NCBI GenBank assembly: GCA_011523385.1
Contig: WTGX01000004.1
Span: 1 to 64,000, forward strand
DNA: 64,000 nucleotides
Reading direction: 5' to 3'
Source: Nitrospira sp.
Lineage (GTDB): Bacteria; Nitrospirota; Nitrospiria; Nitrospirales; UBA8639
Under the pieces are notes generated by a model, which ran no database searches, was not told the DNA's origin, and was given only the letters and a program-made list of their open reading frames with translations. Every line of letters starts with the position of its first letter. Position 1 is the stretch's first letter. Shown here piece after piece: positions 35,866 through 44,212 of the stretch. The position numbers and the translations under genes were made by a program.

Positions 35866-36396
35866 ATGGCAACGTTGCCGATTGCAAAAATAGGAAATCC
35901 CGTCTTACGGAAAATGGCCGGGCCGGTTGATCCGGCGGTCATCCCCACGCGTGCCTACCAACAGTTTATCGACGACATGTTCGAAACGATGGATGCGCAC
36001 GAGGGGATCGGGTTGGCGGCCCCGCAGGTGTCACGGTCCGAACAACTCGTCGTGATGCGATGTGAAGGCCAGGATGGGTTCCCCGAGACGGTCCTGATCA
36101 ATCCCAGGATCGTCTTTTATGGCCCGGCTCAAGCCGAAATGTGGGAAGGCTGTTTGAGCGTGGACGGGCTGCGCGGGAAAGTCACGCGGCCGTCTTCCAT
36201 TCGAGTCCAGGCATTGGACCGGGACGGGCGTTCCGTCGATTTCGAGGCATTGCGTTTATTTGCCGTGTGTATCCAACATGAGATGGACCATCTGATCGGA
36301 AAACTCTTCTTGGACCGGATGACGGACCTGTCCACGTTGACGCAATTGAAGGAATTTGACGAGTACTGGAAGCAAGAACCCGCCACGGTTATCTAG
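35866..36396 (+). CDS. def: Peptide deformylase
   Basis: This enzyme removes the formyl group from the first methionine of new proteins. The 176-residue protein has all three motifs: GIGLAAPQVS (about residue 47), EGCLSVDGLRG with the metal-binding Cys (near residue 96), and the metal-binding HEMDH with catalytic Glu (near residue 139). It starts at ATG 35866 with AAAGGAG upstream. It lies 45 bases after the HEAT-repeat gene on the same strand. Confidence 0.96.
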   Translation: MATLPIAKIGNPVLRKMAGPVDPAVIPTRAYQQFIDDMFETMDAHEGIGLAAPQVSRSEQLVVMRCEGQDGFPETVLINPRIVFYGPAQAEMWEGCLSVDGLRGKVTRPSSIRVQALDRDGRSVDFEALRLFAVCIQHEMDHLIGKLFLDRMTDLSTLTQLKEFDEYWKQEPATVI

Positions 36397-36535
36397 GATT
36401 TATTGCGCTATCGGGCGCATGGCGGCGTTGTGTCCTCGCTCAACCCTCGCCGTCTTGCTCTCCTTCCGTCAACATTTATCAACTCTCCCGCTGCTGTTGC
36501 CGCAAGGCGATCGCTTCGTCATGGTGTGAAACGCA

Positions 36536-38260
36536 GTGAACGTTCTCCTTCGTATTCTCGGGTATTTGCGGCCGCACCGTTCCCTGGCCCTGACGACCCT
36601 GTCCTTCGCCGCCCTGACCACGGCGTTCGATCTGTTGCCGCCCTGGTTGGTGAAAGTGATTATCGACGACGTGATTCAGGCGGACCAATTCTCCTTATTG
36701 CCGTGGGTGTTGGGCGGATTGGTGCTGGCCTACGCGTTCAAGAACGTCGCGAACTCCCTGCGTATCCGGTTCAACAACGTTCTTGAGCAACGCGTTGTGG
36801 TCCAACTCCGGCAACAGGTGTTTCGCGCGCTTCAGCGGCTCTCGGCCGGGTTTTACGAGGATCGCTCGACCGGAGAAATCATGTCGCGCATCATGAATGA
36901 TACCGAACACGTGGAGCGTATTTTCATCGATGGGTTGGAGGGCATGTTGACCGCGTCATTGACGCTGATCGGGATTACCGTGATCCTCTTCGTGGTCAAT
37001 TGGCAATTGGCGCTCCTGGCGCTGGTGCCCATCCCGGTCTTGATGGTGTCCGCCGTGAAATTTTCCCGTCGCGTTCACGGATATTACCACGAAATTCGAC
37101 AGAACACGGCCCAATTGGGCGGCTATCTCCAGGATTCCCTGTCGGGCATCCGGGAAACCATGGCCTTCAATCGTCACGCGTTCGAACGGGAACGATTCGA
37201 CGCCAGAAATCGCGAGGTCAGCCAAAGCAATCTCAAGGCCATGTTCCTGTGGTCCGTGTATTCACCGGCGATGATTTTTCTCGGAGCCATGGGCACGGTG
37301 CTTATCCTGTGGGTGGGGTCGGTGGAAGTCGCACAGGGGGATCTGAAAGTGGGAGAGCTTGTGATGTTCGTATCGTATCTGGCCCTGTTCTACGTGCCGG
37401 TCAACCAAATCCATTCCGTCAACCACATGCTTCAGCACGCCCTGGCGTCCAGCGAACGCATCTTTGACGTGTTGGATGCCGAGCCCGACGTGCAGGACCG
37501 GCCCGGGGTGGTGGCGCCAGCAGCCCGTTTTCGCGGGAGCGTGCAGTTCGAAGGCGTGGACTTTTCCTATAAGCCGGAAGTTCAGGTGTTGCACGACGTT
37601 TCCTTCAGCGTGGAGGCGGGAGAGCGTATCGCCCTGGTGGGGCCGAGTGGCGCCGGGAAGAGCACGATGGTCAAGCTCCTGATGCGGTTTTACGACGTGA
37701 CGGGAGGCATGGTGGCGTTGGACGGTATCGACGTCCGGAACATGCCGCTGGCGTTTCTGCGTTCACAAATCGGGATGGTCCAACAGGAACCGTTTCTCTT
37801 TAACGGGACCGTTCGAGAAAACATCATGTACGGCGACCTCCAGGCCACCAACCACGCCGTCGAACAGGTCGCCGTTGCCGCTCGGGCTCATGAGTTCATC
37901 ATGGAACTCCCGGACCAATACGACACCTGGATCGGGGAACGGGGCGTGAAATTGTCCGTCGGTCAAAAGCAACGCGTGGCGATTGCCCGGGTCTTATTGA
38001 AGAATCCCCCTATTGTGATCTTCGACGAAGCCACGTCCAATATTGATACGGAGACGGAAGTCAAAATCCGCGAAGCGCTGGCCGTGCTCACCCGCGGTCG
38101 CACCACCATCTTCATCGCGCACCGGCTGACCACGCTGCAACAGGTTGACCGCATCATCGTGCTCGAGCAGGGCCGGGTGGTTGAAGAGGGAACCCACGCC
38201 GAATTGTTGGACAAAAAAGGGCTGTATGCCAGTTTGTATGAAGCGCAGTTTCAGATTTGA
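36536..38260 (+). CDS. ABC exporter, MsbA-like (fused membrane and ATPase domains)
   Basis: The 574-residue half-transporter has an N-terminal six-helix domain (about 1-310) and an ATPase domain with Walker A GPSGAGKST (near residue 370), Q-loop MVQQEPFLFN, signature LSVGQKQRVAIAR and Walker B IVIFDEATSNID, then the AHRL switch. The signature reads LSVGQ instead of LSGGQ. Type IV exporters of this kind flip lipid A, other lipids or drugs; the substrate is not clear. The start is GTG. Confidence 0.92.
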   Translation: MNVLLRILGYLRPHRSLALTTLSFAALTTAFDLLPPWLVKVIIDDVIQADQFSLLPWVLGGLVLAYAFKNVANSLRIRFNNVLEQRVVVQLRQQVFRALQRLSAGFYEDRSTGEIMSRIMNDTEHVERIFIDGLEGMLTASLTLIGITVILFVVNWQLALLALVPIPVLMVSAVKFSRRVHGYYHEIRQNTAQLGGYLQDSLSGIRETMAFNRHAFERERFDARNREVSQSNLKAMFLWSVYSPAMIFLGAMGTVLILWVGSVEVAQGDLKVGELVMFVSYLALFYVPVNQIHSVNHMLQHALASSERIFDVLDAEPDVQDRPGVVAPAARFRGSVQFEGVDFSYKPEVQVLHDVSFSVEAGERIALVGPSGAGKSTMVKLLMRFYDVTGGMVALDGIDVRNMPLAFLRSQIGMVQQEPFLFNGTVRENIMYGDLQATNHAVEQVAVAARAHEFIMELPDQYDTWIGERGVKLSVGQKQRVAIARVLLKNPPIVIFDEATSNIDTETEVKIREALAVLTRGRTTIFIAHRLTTLQQVDRIIVLEQGRVVEEGTHAELLDKKGLYASLYEAQFQI

Positions 38261-38309
38261 TCTGACAACCGTGCCACGGTCCTCGTGTTTTTCCGACTCT
38301 TTTTTCAGA

Positions 38310-38327
38310 CATACCACACGTGGTATG
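38310..38327. promoter_or_regulatory. Near-perfect palindrome, possible operator
   Basis: CATACCAC (38310-38317) and GTGGTATG (38320-38327) are exact inverted arms around AC. It lies between the exporter gene and the cold-shock gene, about 200 bases before the latter. Confidence 0.4.
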
Positions 38328-38436
38328 CCAAGGGTTCATATAATGTTATTGACAGGTTACATAATCTGTGATAGAGGATAACAGAATTATTATTCCGGAT
38401 AGGTTTTCGTACATGGTATTTATTTTATAAGCTCTG

Positions 38437-38473
38437 CCGCAGAAGGCGAAAAAGCTGTCTGCGGTTTTTTTTT
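38437..38473 (+). terminator. Intrinsic terminator or leader attenuator before the cold-shock gene
   Basis: CCGCAGA (38437-38443) pairs with TCTGCGG (38458-38464), followed by nine T. It ends the exporter transcript or sits in the long cold-shock leader, only about 50 bases before that gene. Confidence 0.7.
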
Positions 38474-38524
38474 AGGGTCTTCTGGTAAATCCACGGTGGG
38501 GTTCCGTGAGGAAGGGAGTTGCTC

Positions 38525-38755
38525 ATGAGTGATCGAAAATCGGGAACGGTCAAGTGGTTCAACGATCGAAAGGGCTTTGGATTCATTCGAGTCGAAGGAG
38601 AACAGGACGTTTTTGTGCATTATTCGGCTCTTCAGGGGGAGGGCTTTAAAACCCTAAAAGAGGGCGAACCCGTTGAATTTGATCTGGTGGAGGGAGCCAA
38701 AGGTCCCCAGGCGGCTAACGTGGTTAAAACAGCCGCAGCTCAGCAATCGGCCTGA
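38525..38755 (+). CDS. Cold-shock domain protein
   Basis: The 76-residue protein is a single cold-shock domain with both RNA-binding motifs, KGFGFI (RNP1) and VFVHYSAL (RNP2), after [10 protein letters not shown]. Csp proteins bind single-stranded RNA and DNA and melt RNA structure, especially at low temperature. GAGGAAGGGAG lies just upstream. Its 5' region is long and structured (possible terminator 50 bases before the start), as in cold-regulated csp genes. A strong terminator follows. Confidence 0.95.
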   Translation: MSDRKSGTVKWFNDRKGFGFIRVEGEQDVFVHYSALQGEGFKTLKEGEPVEFDLVEGAKGPQAANVVKTAAAQQSA

Positions 38756-38795
38756 TACCATTTTTTAGAGAATCGGCTTTCGCAAGCGAAGTGGA

Positions 38796-38835
38796 ACCCA
38801 AAAGGGCGGTCAATCCCGCCCTTTTGGGTTTTTTA
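38796..38835 (+). terminator. Intrinsic terminator after the cold-shock gene
   Basis: AACCCAAAAGGGCGG pairs with CCGCCCTTTTGGGTT across a short loop and runs into a T tract. It is a very strong stem. Confidence 0.92.
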
Positions 38836-38969
38836 TTACCCGGGAAGTGTTAGGTTGTTGACTGCCTTTTTCCATGAAGAGTATAGTCCAAGTCTTAAAG
38901 AATGGCAAAAGCGCGGCGTCGTTTTTGCGGCAATGCTTACTCGTAAGTTTCAAGAGGAGGAAAGACACC

Positions 38970-39605
38970 ATGGCACTTCGCTTAGGGGATGAAGCCCCAA
39001 ATTTTACTGCTGAAACAACGGCAGGAACGGTAAATTTTCATGAATGGCTCGGTGATGGATGGGGTATTTTGTTTTCCCATCCCAAGGATTTCACCCCGGT
39101 CTGTACCACGGAATTGGGGGCCGTGGCGAAAATCACCGAAGAATTTGCCAAGCGCAACGTCAAGGTTCTTGCCGTGAGCGTGGACCCATTGGATTCGCAT
39201 AAAGGCTGGATCAATGACATCAATGAAACGCAGCAGTGTACGGTTCAGTATCCGATTATCGCGGACCCCGACCGGCAAGTCGCGAATTTGTACGATATGA
39301 TTCATCCCAACGCGTTGGACAATATGACGGTGCGTTCGGTTTTTGTGATTGGGCCTGACAAGAAAATCAAGTTGACGCTCACCTATCCGGCATCGACCGG
39401 AAGAAATTTTGATGAGATTCTTCGTGTAGTGGACTCGTTGCAACTGACGGCCAAGCATCAGGTGGCTACCCCTGCCAATTGGAAGGACGGGGAAGATTGT
39501 ATCATTGTCCCTGCGGTGAAGGATGAGGAAATTCCCGCCAAGTTTCCCAAGGGCCACCGGGCGGTGAAGCCGTATCTTCGGTACACGCCACAGCCTAACA
39601 GATAA
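38970..39605 (+). CDS. 1-Cys peroxiredoxin (Prx6 family)
   Basis: The 211-residue protein has the peroxidatic cysteine in HPKDFTPVCTTELG and the Prx6-type C-terminal extension (NWKDGEDCIIVPAVKDEE and RYTPQP). Prx6 enzymes reduce hydrogen peroxide and organic peroxides in the cytoplasm. I choose the ATG at 38970, with AGAGGAGGAAAG upstream; the frame is open earlier but without a better site. It is bounded by terminators on both sides, so it is probably transcribed alone. Confidence 0.94.
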   Translation: MALRLGDEAPNFTAETTAGTVNFHEWLGDGWGILFSHPKDFTPVCTTELGAVAKITEEFAKRNVKVLAVSVDPLDSHKGWINDINETQQCTVQYPIIADPDRQVANLYDMIHPNALDNMTVRSVFVIGPDKKIKLTLTYPASTGRNFDEILRVVDSLQLTAKHQVATPANWKDGEDCIIVPAVKDEEIPAKFPKGHRAVKPYLRYTPQPNR

Positions 39606-39635
39606 GCCCTTCTCGCAGGCCTCGTTCATTCCGGA

Positions 39636-39670
39636 AGAGCCGCCCTTCACAAGAGGGCGGCTCTTTTATT
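39636..39670 (+). terminator. Intrinsic terminator after the peroxiredoxin gene
   Basis: AGAGCCGCCCT (39636-39646) pairs with AGGGCGGCTCT (39654-39664), followed by TTTATT. Confidence 0.88.
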
Positions 39671-39720
39671 CTCTCCCCCTTCTGTCATTGGTATGAAAAT
39701 AGTCAATGCCATCCAGAAGC

Positions 39721-39747
39721 TGTCATTCCGAACGAAGTGAGGAATCT
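39721..39747. repeat. Interspersed repeat TGTCATTCCGAACGAAG...GGAATCT
   Basis: It is an opposite-orientation relative of 5764-5790 and 47307-47333. Confidence 0.55.
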
Positions 39748-39751
39748 CTCA

Positions 39752-40099
39752 CTACGGCTGATAGGTTTCGAACAAGGAGACCGTCGTCTGAAAACCGGTC
39801 CGGCACGTGCGGCAACGAAATTGGACGATGTCTCGATCCACGCTCACTTCCGTAACGTGCAGGGCTTCCTGATGGTGACCGGCACAGGCCTCCAGCTTGG
39901 TGCTCGCGTCCTCTCCACTCAACTCCGAATCCCCGATGATGCGAGTAATGGCGCCAACGGTCAGGCGATGCCGGGATTTGCAGTTCATACAAAAAATGCC
40001 GACGGTGTCGGGCAGGGTGAACAGTTTAAAAGTCAGCGACAGGGGGTGGACGGAAAAGCACTGCTGCAAAAATGCACCTGATTGGAAAACGTTACCCAT
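39752..40099 (-). CDS. Small zinc-ribbon-like protein
   Basis: The 115-residue protein has two Cys pairs, CMNCKSRH and CRTCRTGF, about 55 residues apart, compatible with a zinc ribbon. The frame on this strand shows real protein patterning, while the overlapping plus-strand frame does not. The ATG at 40099 (AAAGGG nine bases upstream) is preferred to the one at 40126. No family is recognised. It is the last of three small minus-strand genes. Confidence 0.6.
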   Translation of the reverse strand: MGNVFQSGAFLQQCFSVHPLSLTFKLFTLPDTVGIFCMNCKSRHRLTVGAITRIIGDSELSGEDASTKLEACAGHHQEALHVTEVSVDRDIVQFRCRTCRTGFQTTVSLFETYQP

Positions 40100-40210
40100 G
40101 CGGCTTTGCCCTTTGTTGAGGTTCATTCATCCGGCAACCAGGCGCTGGAAAGGAGGGCGGGTCAGGACAAGAAAGTGCTCGAACTCGAACGCGTTCATAC
40201 GGCGACGCGG

Positions 40211-40663
40211 TCATAGATCGGTGTCGGCGCACGCTTCGCGCACCCAACGTTGGAGGATCTTGGTGGCGTCATCAAACGTGAGGATATAATGGAAACAGTG
40301 AGGCCTGGCACCCGGATCCAGCGGATTGCCGGAGCCGCCGCCGAGTCCCATCATGGCGGTTACGCCTTCGGTGGCCTTGAACACGCTTCGCCCCAGCTTG
40401 TTGACGCCCATGGGGTCGAGTTCATCCTGGGTGAGCGCATAGCGATAGATCCACGTCGATTGGCCTCTTAACGCCGAGGTCTTTTTTTTCCACGGTTCTC
40501 CGAGCTGTTCAACGACATCTTGTGGCGTCGCTTTCTTCAAAGCCCCGTTGAGATACGACTCTCGTCCGGAGCTACAGGCTGCGAAGGACAAGGTCAGGAA
40601 GAGCACCATGGGCCAAAGCACCCGTGCGGATAAAAGCGGGACGTTTCGGCATGTCTGAGTCAT
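40211..40663 (-). CDS. Small lipoprotein of unknown function
   Basis: The 150-residue protein has a lipoprotein signal (PMVLFLTLSFAA then Cys), then KKATPQDVVEQLGEPWKKK, reminiscent of the SmpA/OmlA-like start found in small outer-membrane lipoproteins that end a beta-lactamase-inhibitor-like fold. The C-terminal part includes HCFHYILTFDDATKILQRW. Its ATG lies within the stop of the membrane-protein gene upstream (ATGA overlap), so the two are an operon. Confidence 0.78.
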   Translation of the reverse strand: MTQTCRNVPLLSARVLWPMVLFLTLSFAACSSGRESYLNGALKKATPQDVVEQLGEPWKKKTSALRGQSTWIYRYALTQDELDPMGVNKLGRSVFKATEGVTAMMGLGGGSGNPLDPGARPHCFHYILTFDDATKILQRWVREACADTDL

Positions 40664-40881
40664 CGGTCACGGGCATGCCGTGAGGGCATTTTGTACATGA
40701 TGGTTCGATAGAACGCATACACCTGGGCGCACAAGCCCGTCACGATGAGGGTCAGCGCGATGGGCAACCATATTGAATCCGGCTGATTCAGGCCTTCGAT
40801 CCCGAGCAGGAATCCCGCCGCGATCGCAATAATGCCGATGACGCGTGCAATGACAATATTGGGTTGGGTCAGGAACGACAC
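40660..40881 (-). CDS. Small two-helix membrane protein
   Basis: A GTG start at 40881 with GGGAG seven bases upstream gives 73 residues with two hydrophobic helices (IVIARVIGIIAIAAGFLLGI and LPIALTLIVTGLCAQVYAFY) and a basic C-terminus. The frame is open further upstream to 41013, but that extension crosses toward the divergent gene and looks soluble and basic. Its function is unknown; it is coupled to the following lipoprotein gene. Confidence 0.65.
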   Translation of the reverse strand: MSFLTQPNIVIARVIGIIAIAAGFLLGIEGLNQPDSIWLPIALTLIVTGLCAQVYAFYRTIMYKMPSRHARDR

Positions 40882-41053
40882 GTATAGTCTCCCATAATGG
40901 CGCCCGCTATTCTGCCACAACTCGTCACCTGCGGCAACGAGCCGAAGGGCGCCTCGCTTGCCTATTCGGTTTGAAACCCGTGCCGTGAATCTTTTAAAAC
41001 AGGCTAGTTTCATCAGGGCATCCGTAAGAAATGTTGGACGTGAAGGCGCAGAC

Positions 41054-41416
41054 GTGAGCGACGAAGAATCGGTGAAGGATATGGCGATAGACGGGCAGGG
41101 AAAGCTCTTCGAAATCGGCGTGAGTTTCCGCTACGCCCAAGAGCATGGGTGGGTCATGCAGGCGATTACGGGGTTTTTGTCCGCCTATTTCATGGAGGAC
41201 GCCAGCTTTCGTCTCAAGCGGCATCTGCATGAATTGGAAACGGGCATGTACGTGTGGACCTGCGAAGCCCCGGGAGAAAAATTCATGCGACGGTTGTTCA
41301 AGCGGTTGCAAGTCGACATCCCGCCTTTCGAACTCTATCAGCGCGATTCGCCTTCAGACGGGCCACCGCGTCACGTCATTGATTTGCCGTCCCTTCATCC
41401 TGAAGAGGACTCCTAA
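41054..41416 (+). CDS. Unknown soluble protein (120 residues)
   Basis: The GTG start at 41054 has GAAGG seven bases upstream. The protein contains LFEIGVSFRYAQEHGWVMQA, AYFMEDASFRLKRHLHELET and MYVWTCEAPGEKFMRRLFKR. It has no signal or membrane segment. I do not recognise it. It is divergent from the small membrane/lipoprotein pair and 19 bases ahead of the FG-GAP gene, so it probably shares that transcript. Confidence 0.65.
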   Translation: MSDEESVKDMAIDGQGKLFEIGVSFRYAQEHGWVMQAITGFLSAYFMEDASFRLKRHLHELETGMYVWTCEAPGEKFMRRLFKRLQVDIPPFELYQRDSPSDGPPRHVIDLPSLHPEEDS

Positions 41417-41435
41417 GCACAACGACGGAGAACGA

Positions 41436-42680
41436 GTGAAAGTTTGTCGAGTCGTGGTCCCCATCGTTTACATGATGCTCTTCCCGTGCCTGTTCTTGTT
41501 GCTTTCGACTGTGAACGCTCAGGGTCGGCAGATTTCCGAGCAGGGCCCCAGGCTCCAATCATCCAAGCCAACGTTGTTGGACGGCTTCGGCTTCTCCGTA
41601 TCCGTTGAAGGGAATCAGGTTCTCGTCGGCGCACCTCATGCGACAGGAACCCGCGGCCAAACGGGAAAAGCGTTTTTGTTCGAACGCGAGTCCGGTACAT
41701 TACTGCGAGAGTTCGCCCCTCTTTCGCCGATGGGTGATGATTTGTTCGGCCTGTCCGTGAGCCTCACGCCGGACTACGTGATTGTGGGCGCTCCCAAGGG
41801 AAAAGGAGCGTTACGCCGGTCTATGGGATCGGTGACGGTATTCGACCGCAACACGGGAGCATCGCGGCAGGTGATCGTGAGTCCCAATCAATCGGCGGCG
41901 GCGTTCGGGCACGCCGTGGCTACCCGGGACGGGCTGGTCGCCGTCGGCGACCCCGGAGCGAGTACCATGACGGACTTTGAGGTCGGGGAAGTCCATCTGG
42001 TTGATGTGAACACCGGAGAAGTCCTCCGGACGTTTGTCTCTCCGTATGCGGAAAATCGAAAGGCTGACGGGTTCGGACATGCGGTGACGTTTTCGGGTTC
42101 CGTTCTGGCTGTGAGCGCTCCGCTCGGCGGCACGGACCCGGTTGATCATGGACAGGTGTTTCTTTTCGATTGGGAAAATGGAAGGTTGATACGTACCCTG
42201 GTTTCGCCTGATCCTCAGACAAAGGAATATTTTGGATGGGTATTGGCGAGCGACGCGGGGTTGTTGGTGGTGGGCGCCTTGGGACGAGGGGGCGCGCAAC
42301 CGGAAGCCGGAGTCGTGTATCTCTATACGAAAACCGGCGAATTCCTGCGAACATTGGAAGCCCGGGAGCCGGGGAAAGGCGATCACTTTGGCGAAGCCGT
42401 GGCTCTGCTTCCTGAGCACGTCATTGTCGGCGCGCCAGGACATGATGCCGCCGGAGTCGACGCCGGGGCGATTTTCGTCTTCGATCGAAAAACCGGAACG
42501 TTGCAATCCATGATTGTCAACCCGTCGGAAACAACCGGCGTGGCCGATCTCTTCGGACTATCCTTGAGTGGTGCAGAACGCGATTTGGTTGTGGGGTCGC
42601 CTTATGGTGACCTTGAGGCGATGCCCGACGCCGGGTTGGTCCATCAGTTTCGGCTATCCGTGTCTCCGGAAGGAATGTAA
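41436..42680 (+). CDS. Exported FG-GAP-repeat beta-propeller-like protein
   Basis: The 414-residue protein starts with GTG (GGAG five bases upstream) and a signal peptide (VVVPIVYMMLFPCLFLLLST). The mature part has about seven repeats of the type DGFGFSVSVEGNQVLVGAPH, each ending in FLF-R or VYLYT-like strands (for example DHFGEAVALLPEHVIVGAPG). This is the FG-GAP pattern of integrin-like propellers, usually involved in adhesion or ligand binding. Calcium-binding DxDxDG loops are not obvious. No partner is visible. Confidence 0.82.
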   Translation: MKVCRVVVPIVYMMLFPCLFLLLSTVNAQGRQISEQGPRLQSSKPTLLDGFGFSVSVEGNQVLVGAPHATGTRGQTGKAFLFERESGTLLREFAPLSPMGDDLFGLSVSLTPDYVIVGAPKGKGALRRSMGSVTVFDRNTGASRQVIVSPNQSAAAFGHAVATRDGLVAVGDPGASTMTDFEVGEVHLVDVNTGEVLRTFVSPYAENRKADGFGHAVTFSGSVLAVSAPLGGTDPVDHGQVFLFDWENGRLIRTLVSPDPQTKEYFGWVLASDAGLLVVGALGRGGAQPEAGVVYLYTKTGEFLRTLEAREPGKGDHFGEAVALLPEHVIVGAPGHDAAGVDAGAIFVFDRKTGTLQSMIVNPSETTGVADLFGLSLSGAERDLVVGSPYGDLEAMPDAGLVHQFRLSVSPEGM

Positions 42681-42716
42681 GGCATCCCGGGAGGCGCCAT
42701 GCCTGCCGCCCTCGGC

Positions 42717-42840
42717 ACCATTCGACTTCGCTTCCTTCGACTTCGCTCAGGACAGGCAGGGCAGGCAGGACAGGCTCAGGCCGTCCCCTATGGCCGGAGG
42801 AGAGCCCGTATTCGTAGGGGCAGGCCCCTGTGCCTGCCCT
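42717..42840. repeat. Composite repeat block between FG-GAP and HTH genes
   Basis: Two CTTCGACTTCGCT copies leading to CAGGACAGGCAGG (inverted CCTGAGC...TCGAAGG family) are followed by a GTAGGGG hairpin at 42814-42840. These are the same families that sit in the nuo operon. Confidence 0.65.
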
Positions 42841-42876
42841 CCATCCTTATGATAGACAGGACCGGGCTTCTTCGTT

Positions 42877-43350
42877 ATGATCCGCTACATGTCTTTTCCT
42901 TTGCAGGAGTGGCGAAAGGCTCGACAGTACTCCATCGTCAAATTGGCGGCCGAGTCCGGCATTGAAGGGGCCGTGATTCAAGCGATTGAAGCCGGAGAGA
43001 CGGATCCCTCCGTCTCAACGGTGGAGGCATTGGCCAAGGCCCTCGTGATTCCTCCTTCCTGGTTGTACAGTGCCCCCTGGGCTCTCGATTTGTTGTTGGG
43101 GGATCCCGACGAAGAAGACTCCCCCTATCTCAACCTTGATTCCCCTGATCCCGTGACCGAACAGATTCTCCGCGGGAGTCGAGCTGAACGGGATTTGTAC
43201 GTGCTCCTCACGGCCCTGCTGCGCCATGGCGAACCCAAACTCCTCCGTGCCGCCGAAGTCAATCTTCGAAGTCTGCTCAAGCAGGCCAAGACGACGACGG
43301 TTCCATGGCAGAGTCGTCCCTCAGGCCATTTTGAACCGCCGAGTGACTGA
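42877..43350 (+). CDS. XRE-family HTH protein
   Basis: The 157-residue protein has an N-terminal HTH: MSFPLQEWRKARQYSIVKLA, SGIEGAVIQAIEAGETDPSV and TVEALAKALVIPPSWL. The C-terminal half is unlike known ligand domains. It may repress its own region or the small genes downstream; a palindromic site lies at 43431-43458. The start could be the ATG at 42877 or 42889, neither with a clear ribosome site. Confidence 0.8.
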   Translation: MIRYMSFPLQEWRKARQYSIVKLAAESGIEGAVIQAIEAGETDPSVSTVEALAKALVIPPSWLYSAPWALDLLLGDPDEEDSPYLNLDSPDPVTEQILRGSRAERDLYVLLTALLRHGEPKLLRAAEVNLRSLLKQAKTTTVPWQSRPSGHFEPPSD

Positions 43351-43430
43351 ATGAAGGCATGGCCGGCACCGCGGGTTCATTCCCGTTTTACGGCGTTTCT
43401 TGGGACTTAGCCTGATAACTTGACAGTAGC

Positions 43431-43458
43431 ATAATTGTCCCAACATTGAGACAATTAT
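43431..43458. promoter_or_regulatory. Inverted repeat ATAATTGTC...GACAATTAT, possible operator
   Basis: Nine-base exact arms (43431-43439 and 43450-43458) have a ten-base spacer, and a third AATTGTC half-site follows at about 43464. It lies between an HTH gene and the A+T-rich small-gene patch. A 33-codon frame (ATG 43459) starts immediately after it but may be chance. Confidence 0.5.
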
Positions 43459-43556
43459 ATGCCAATTGTCTTAACAGATAATCAACAAACGAGGGTTGGT
43501 GAAAAGTTCAAAATTGAACTCTTTCAGTCTGCTGATTTATTAAAAAACCAATGGGG

Positions 43557-43751
43557 TTAGACGAAAAACACGCGAAGGGTAATAGCAGAAAGTAGGGCAG
43601 CCATATAACCACCAATCCACAAAATGATGGTGAATTTTCCATCCAGATTAGACAATTTCACCATCACGTCTCCAAACTGTTTCTCAATTCCCTGGTATCG
43701 TTCAGCACATTCTTTTTCATGTTTCGCAAGAGCTTCTTCCCATAATTCCAC
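43557..43751 (-). CDS. Small coiled-coil membrane protein (holin-accessory-like)
   Basis: GTG at 43751 has a perfect AGGAGG five bases upstream. The 64-residue product has a charged coiled-coil-like N-terminal half (EEALAKHEKECAERYQGIEK) and a C-terminal hydrophobic helix (TIILWIGGYMAALLSAITLR). This layout is like the phage XhlA family of holin-associated proteins, but similarity is only in outline. Confidence 0.6.
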   Translation of the reverse strand: MELWEEALAKHEKECAERYQGIEKQFGDVMVKLSNLDGKFTIILWIGGYMAALLSAITLRVFFV

Positions 43752-43927
43752 AGTAACCTCCTTATTCTCTCTTTCTCTCTTGTATATACCGGAGGACTAT
43801 GAAAAAAGCAACTCAGTAGTTTTTCAAGGCTTCTTCAGCTTCAAGATCGTACTCAACGCAAGATTTCACCATAAATGAGGGGAAGAGTCGCTATGGGCGA
43901 CCGTTGGGTGAATACTATCTCGGAAAA

Positions 43928-44212
43928 TTATTTACATCCCCAGTCTGCCGAAATAGGAAGCAATGCCCCACCATAATGGACCAAGGTGGCGCGGTAGATA
44001 TGCCTAGCTCCCTGTTGCCACGACAATAAGGTTTCTTTTTGCGAACTAGGGGCATCAATGAGTACGTCATACGTCAGTGTTGAAAGGAGGTGCTTCATGC
44101 CGACAGAAAATCCCCCAAACACCTTGCTGTCGATATGGGCCACTTTTCCAGCCCATTCGAAACACAAGCCTTTATAGTCTTTCCACGCCCCATCTTTTTG
44201 TAGTTCTGTCAA
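43928..44212 (-). CDS. Unknown protein, possibly longer with a disrupted signal peptide
   Basis: The 94-residue frame from TTG 44212 contains CFEWAGKVAHIDSKVFGGFS and LLSWQQGARHIYRATLVHYG. The same frame extends upstream through a Pro-Lys repeat (KPKPKPKP) to a TGA at 44366-44368 and beyond it to ATG 44416, where it reads MKYNPDSLSSLFLILS before the stop. That looks like a secretion or lipoprotein signal ended by one nonsense codon. Either the short form is the gene or the gene is broken. Confidence 0.5.
   Translation of the reverse strand: MTELQKDGAWKDYKGLCFEWAGKVAHIDSKVFGGFSVGMKHLLSTLTYDVLIDAPSSQKETLLSWQQGARHIYRATLVHYGGALLPISADWGCK

Noticed and set aside
38349-38383. Promoter TTGACA before the cold-shock gene
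   Set aside because: TTGACA is present at 38349 but no acceptable -10 lies at 16-18 bases; nearby candidates are badly spaced.
39737-40081. Plus-strand frame opposite the zinc-ribbon gene
   Set aside because: The minus frame has paired CxxC motifs and better composition, so I kept only that.
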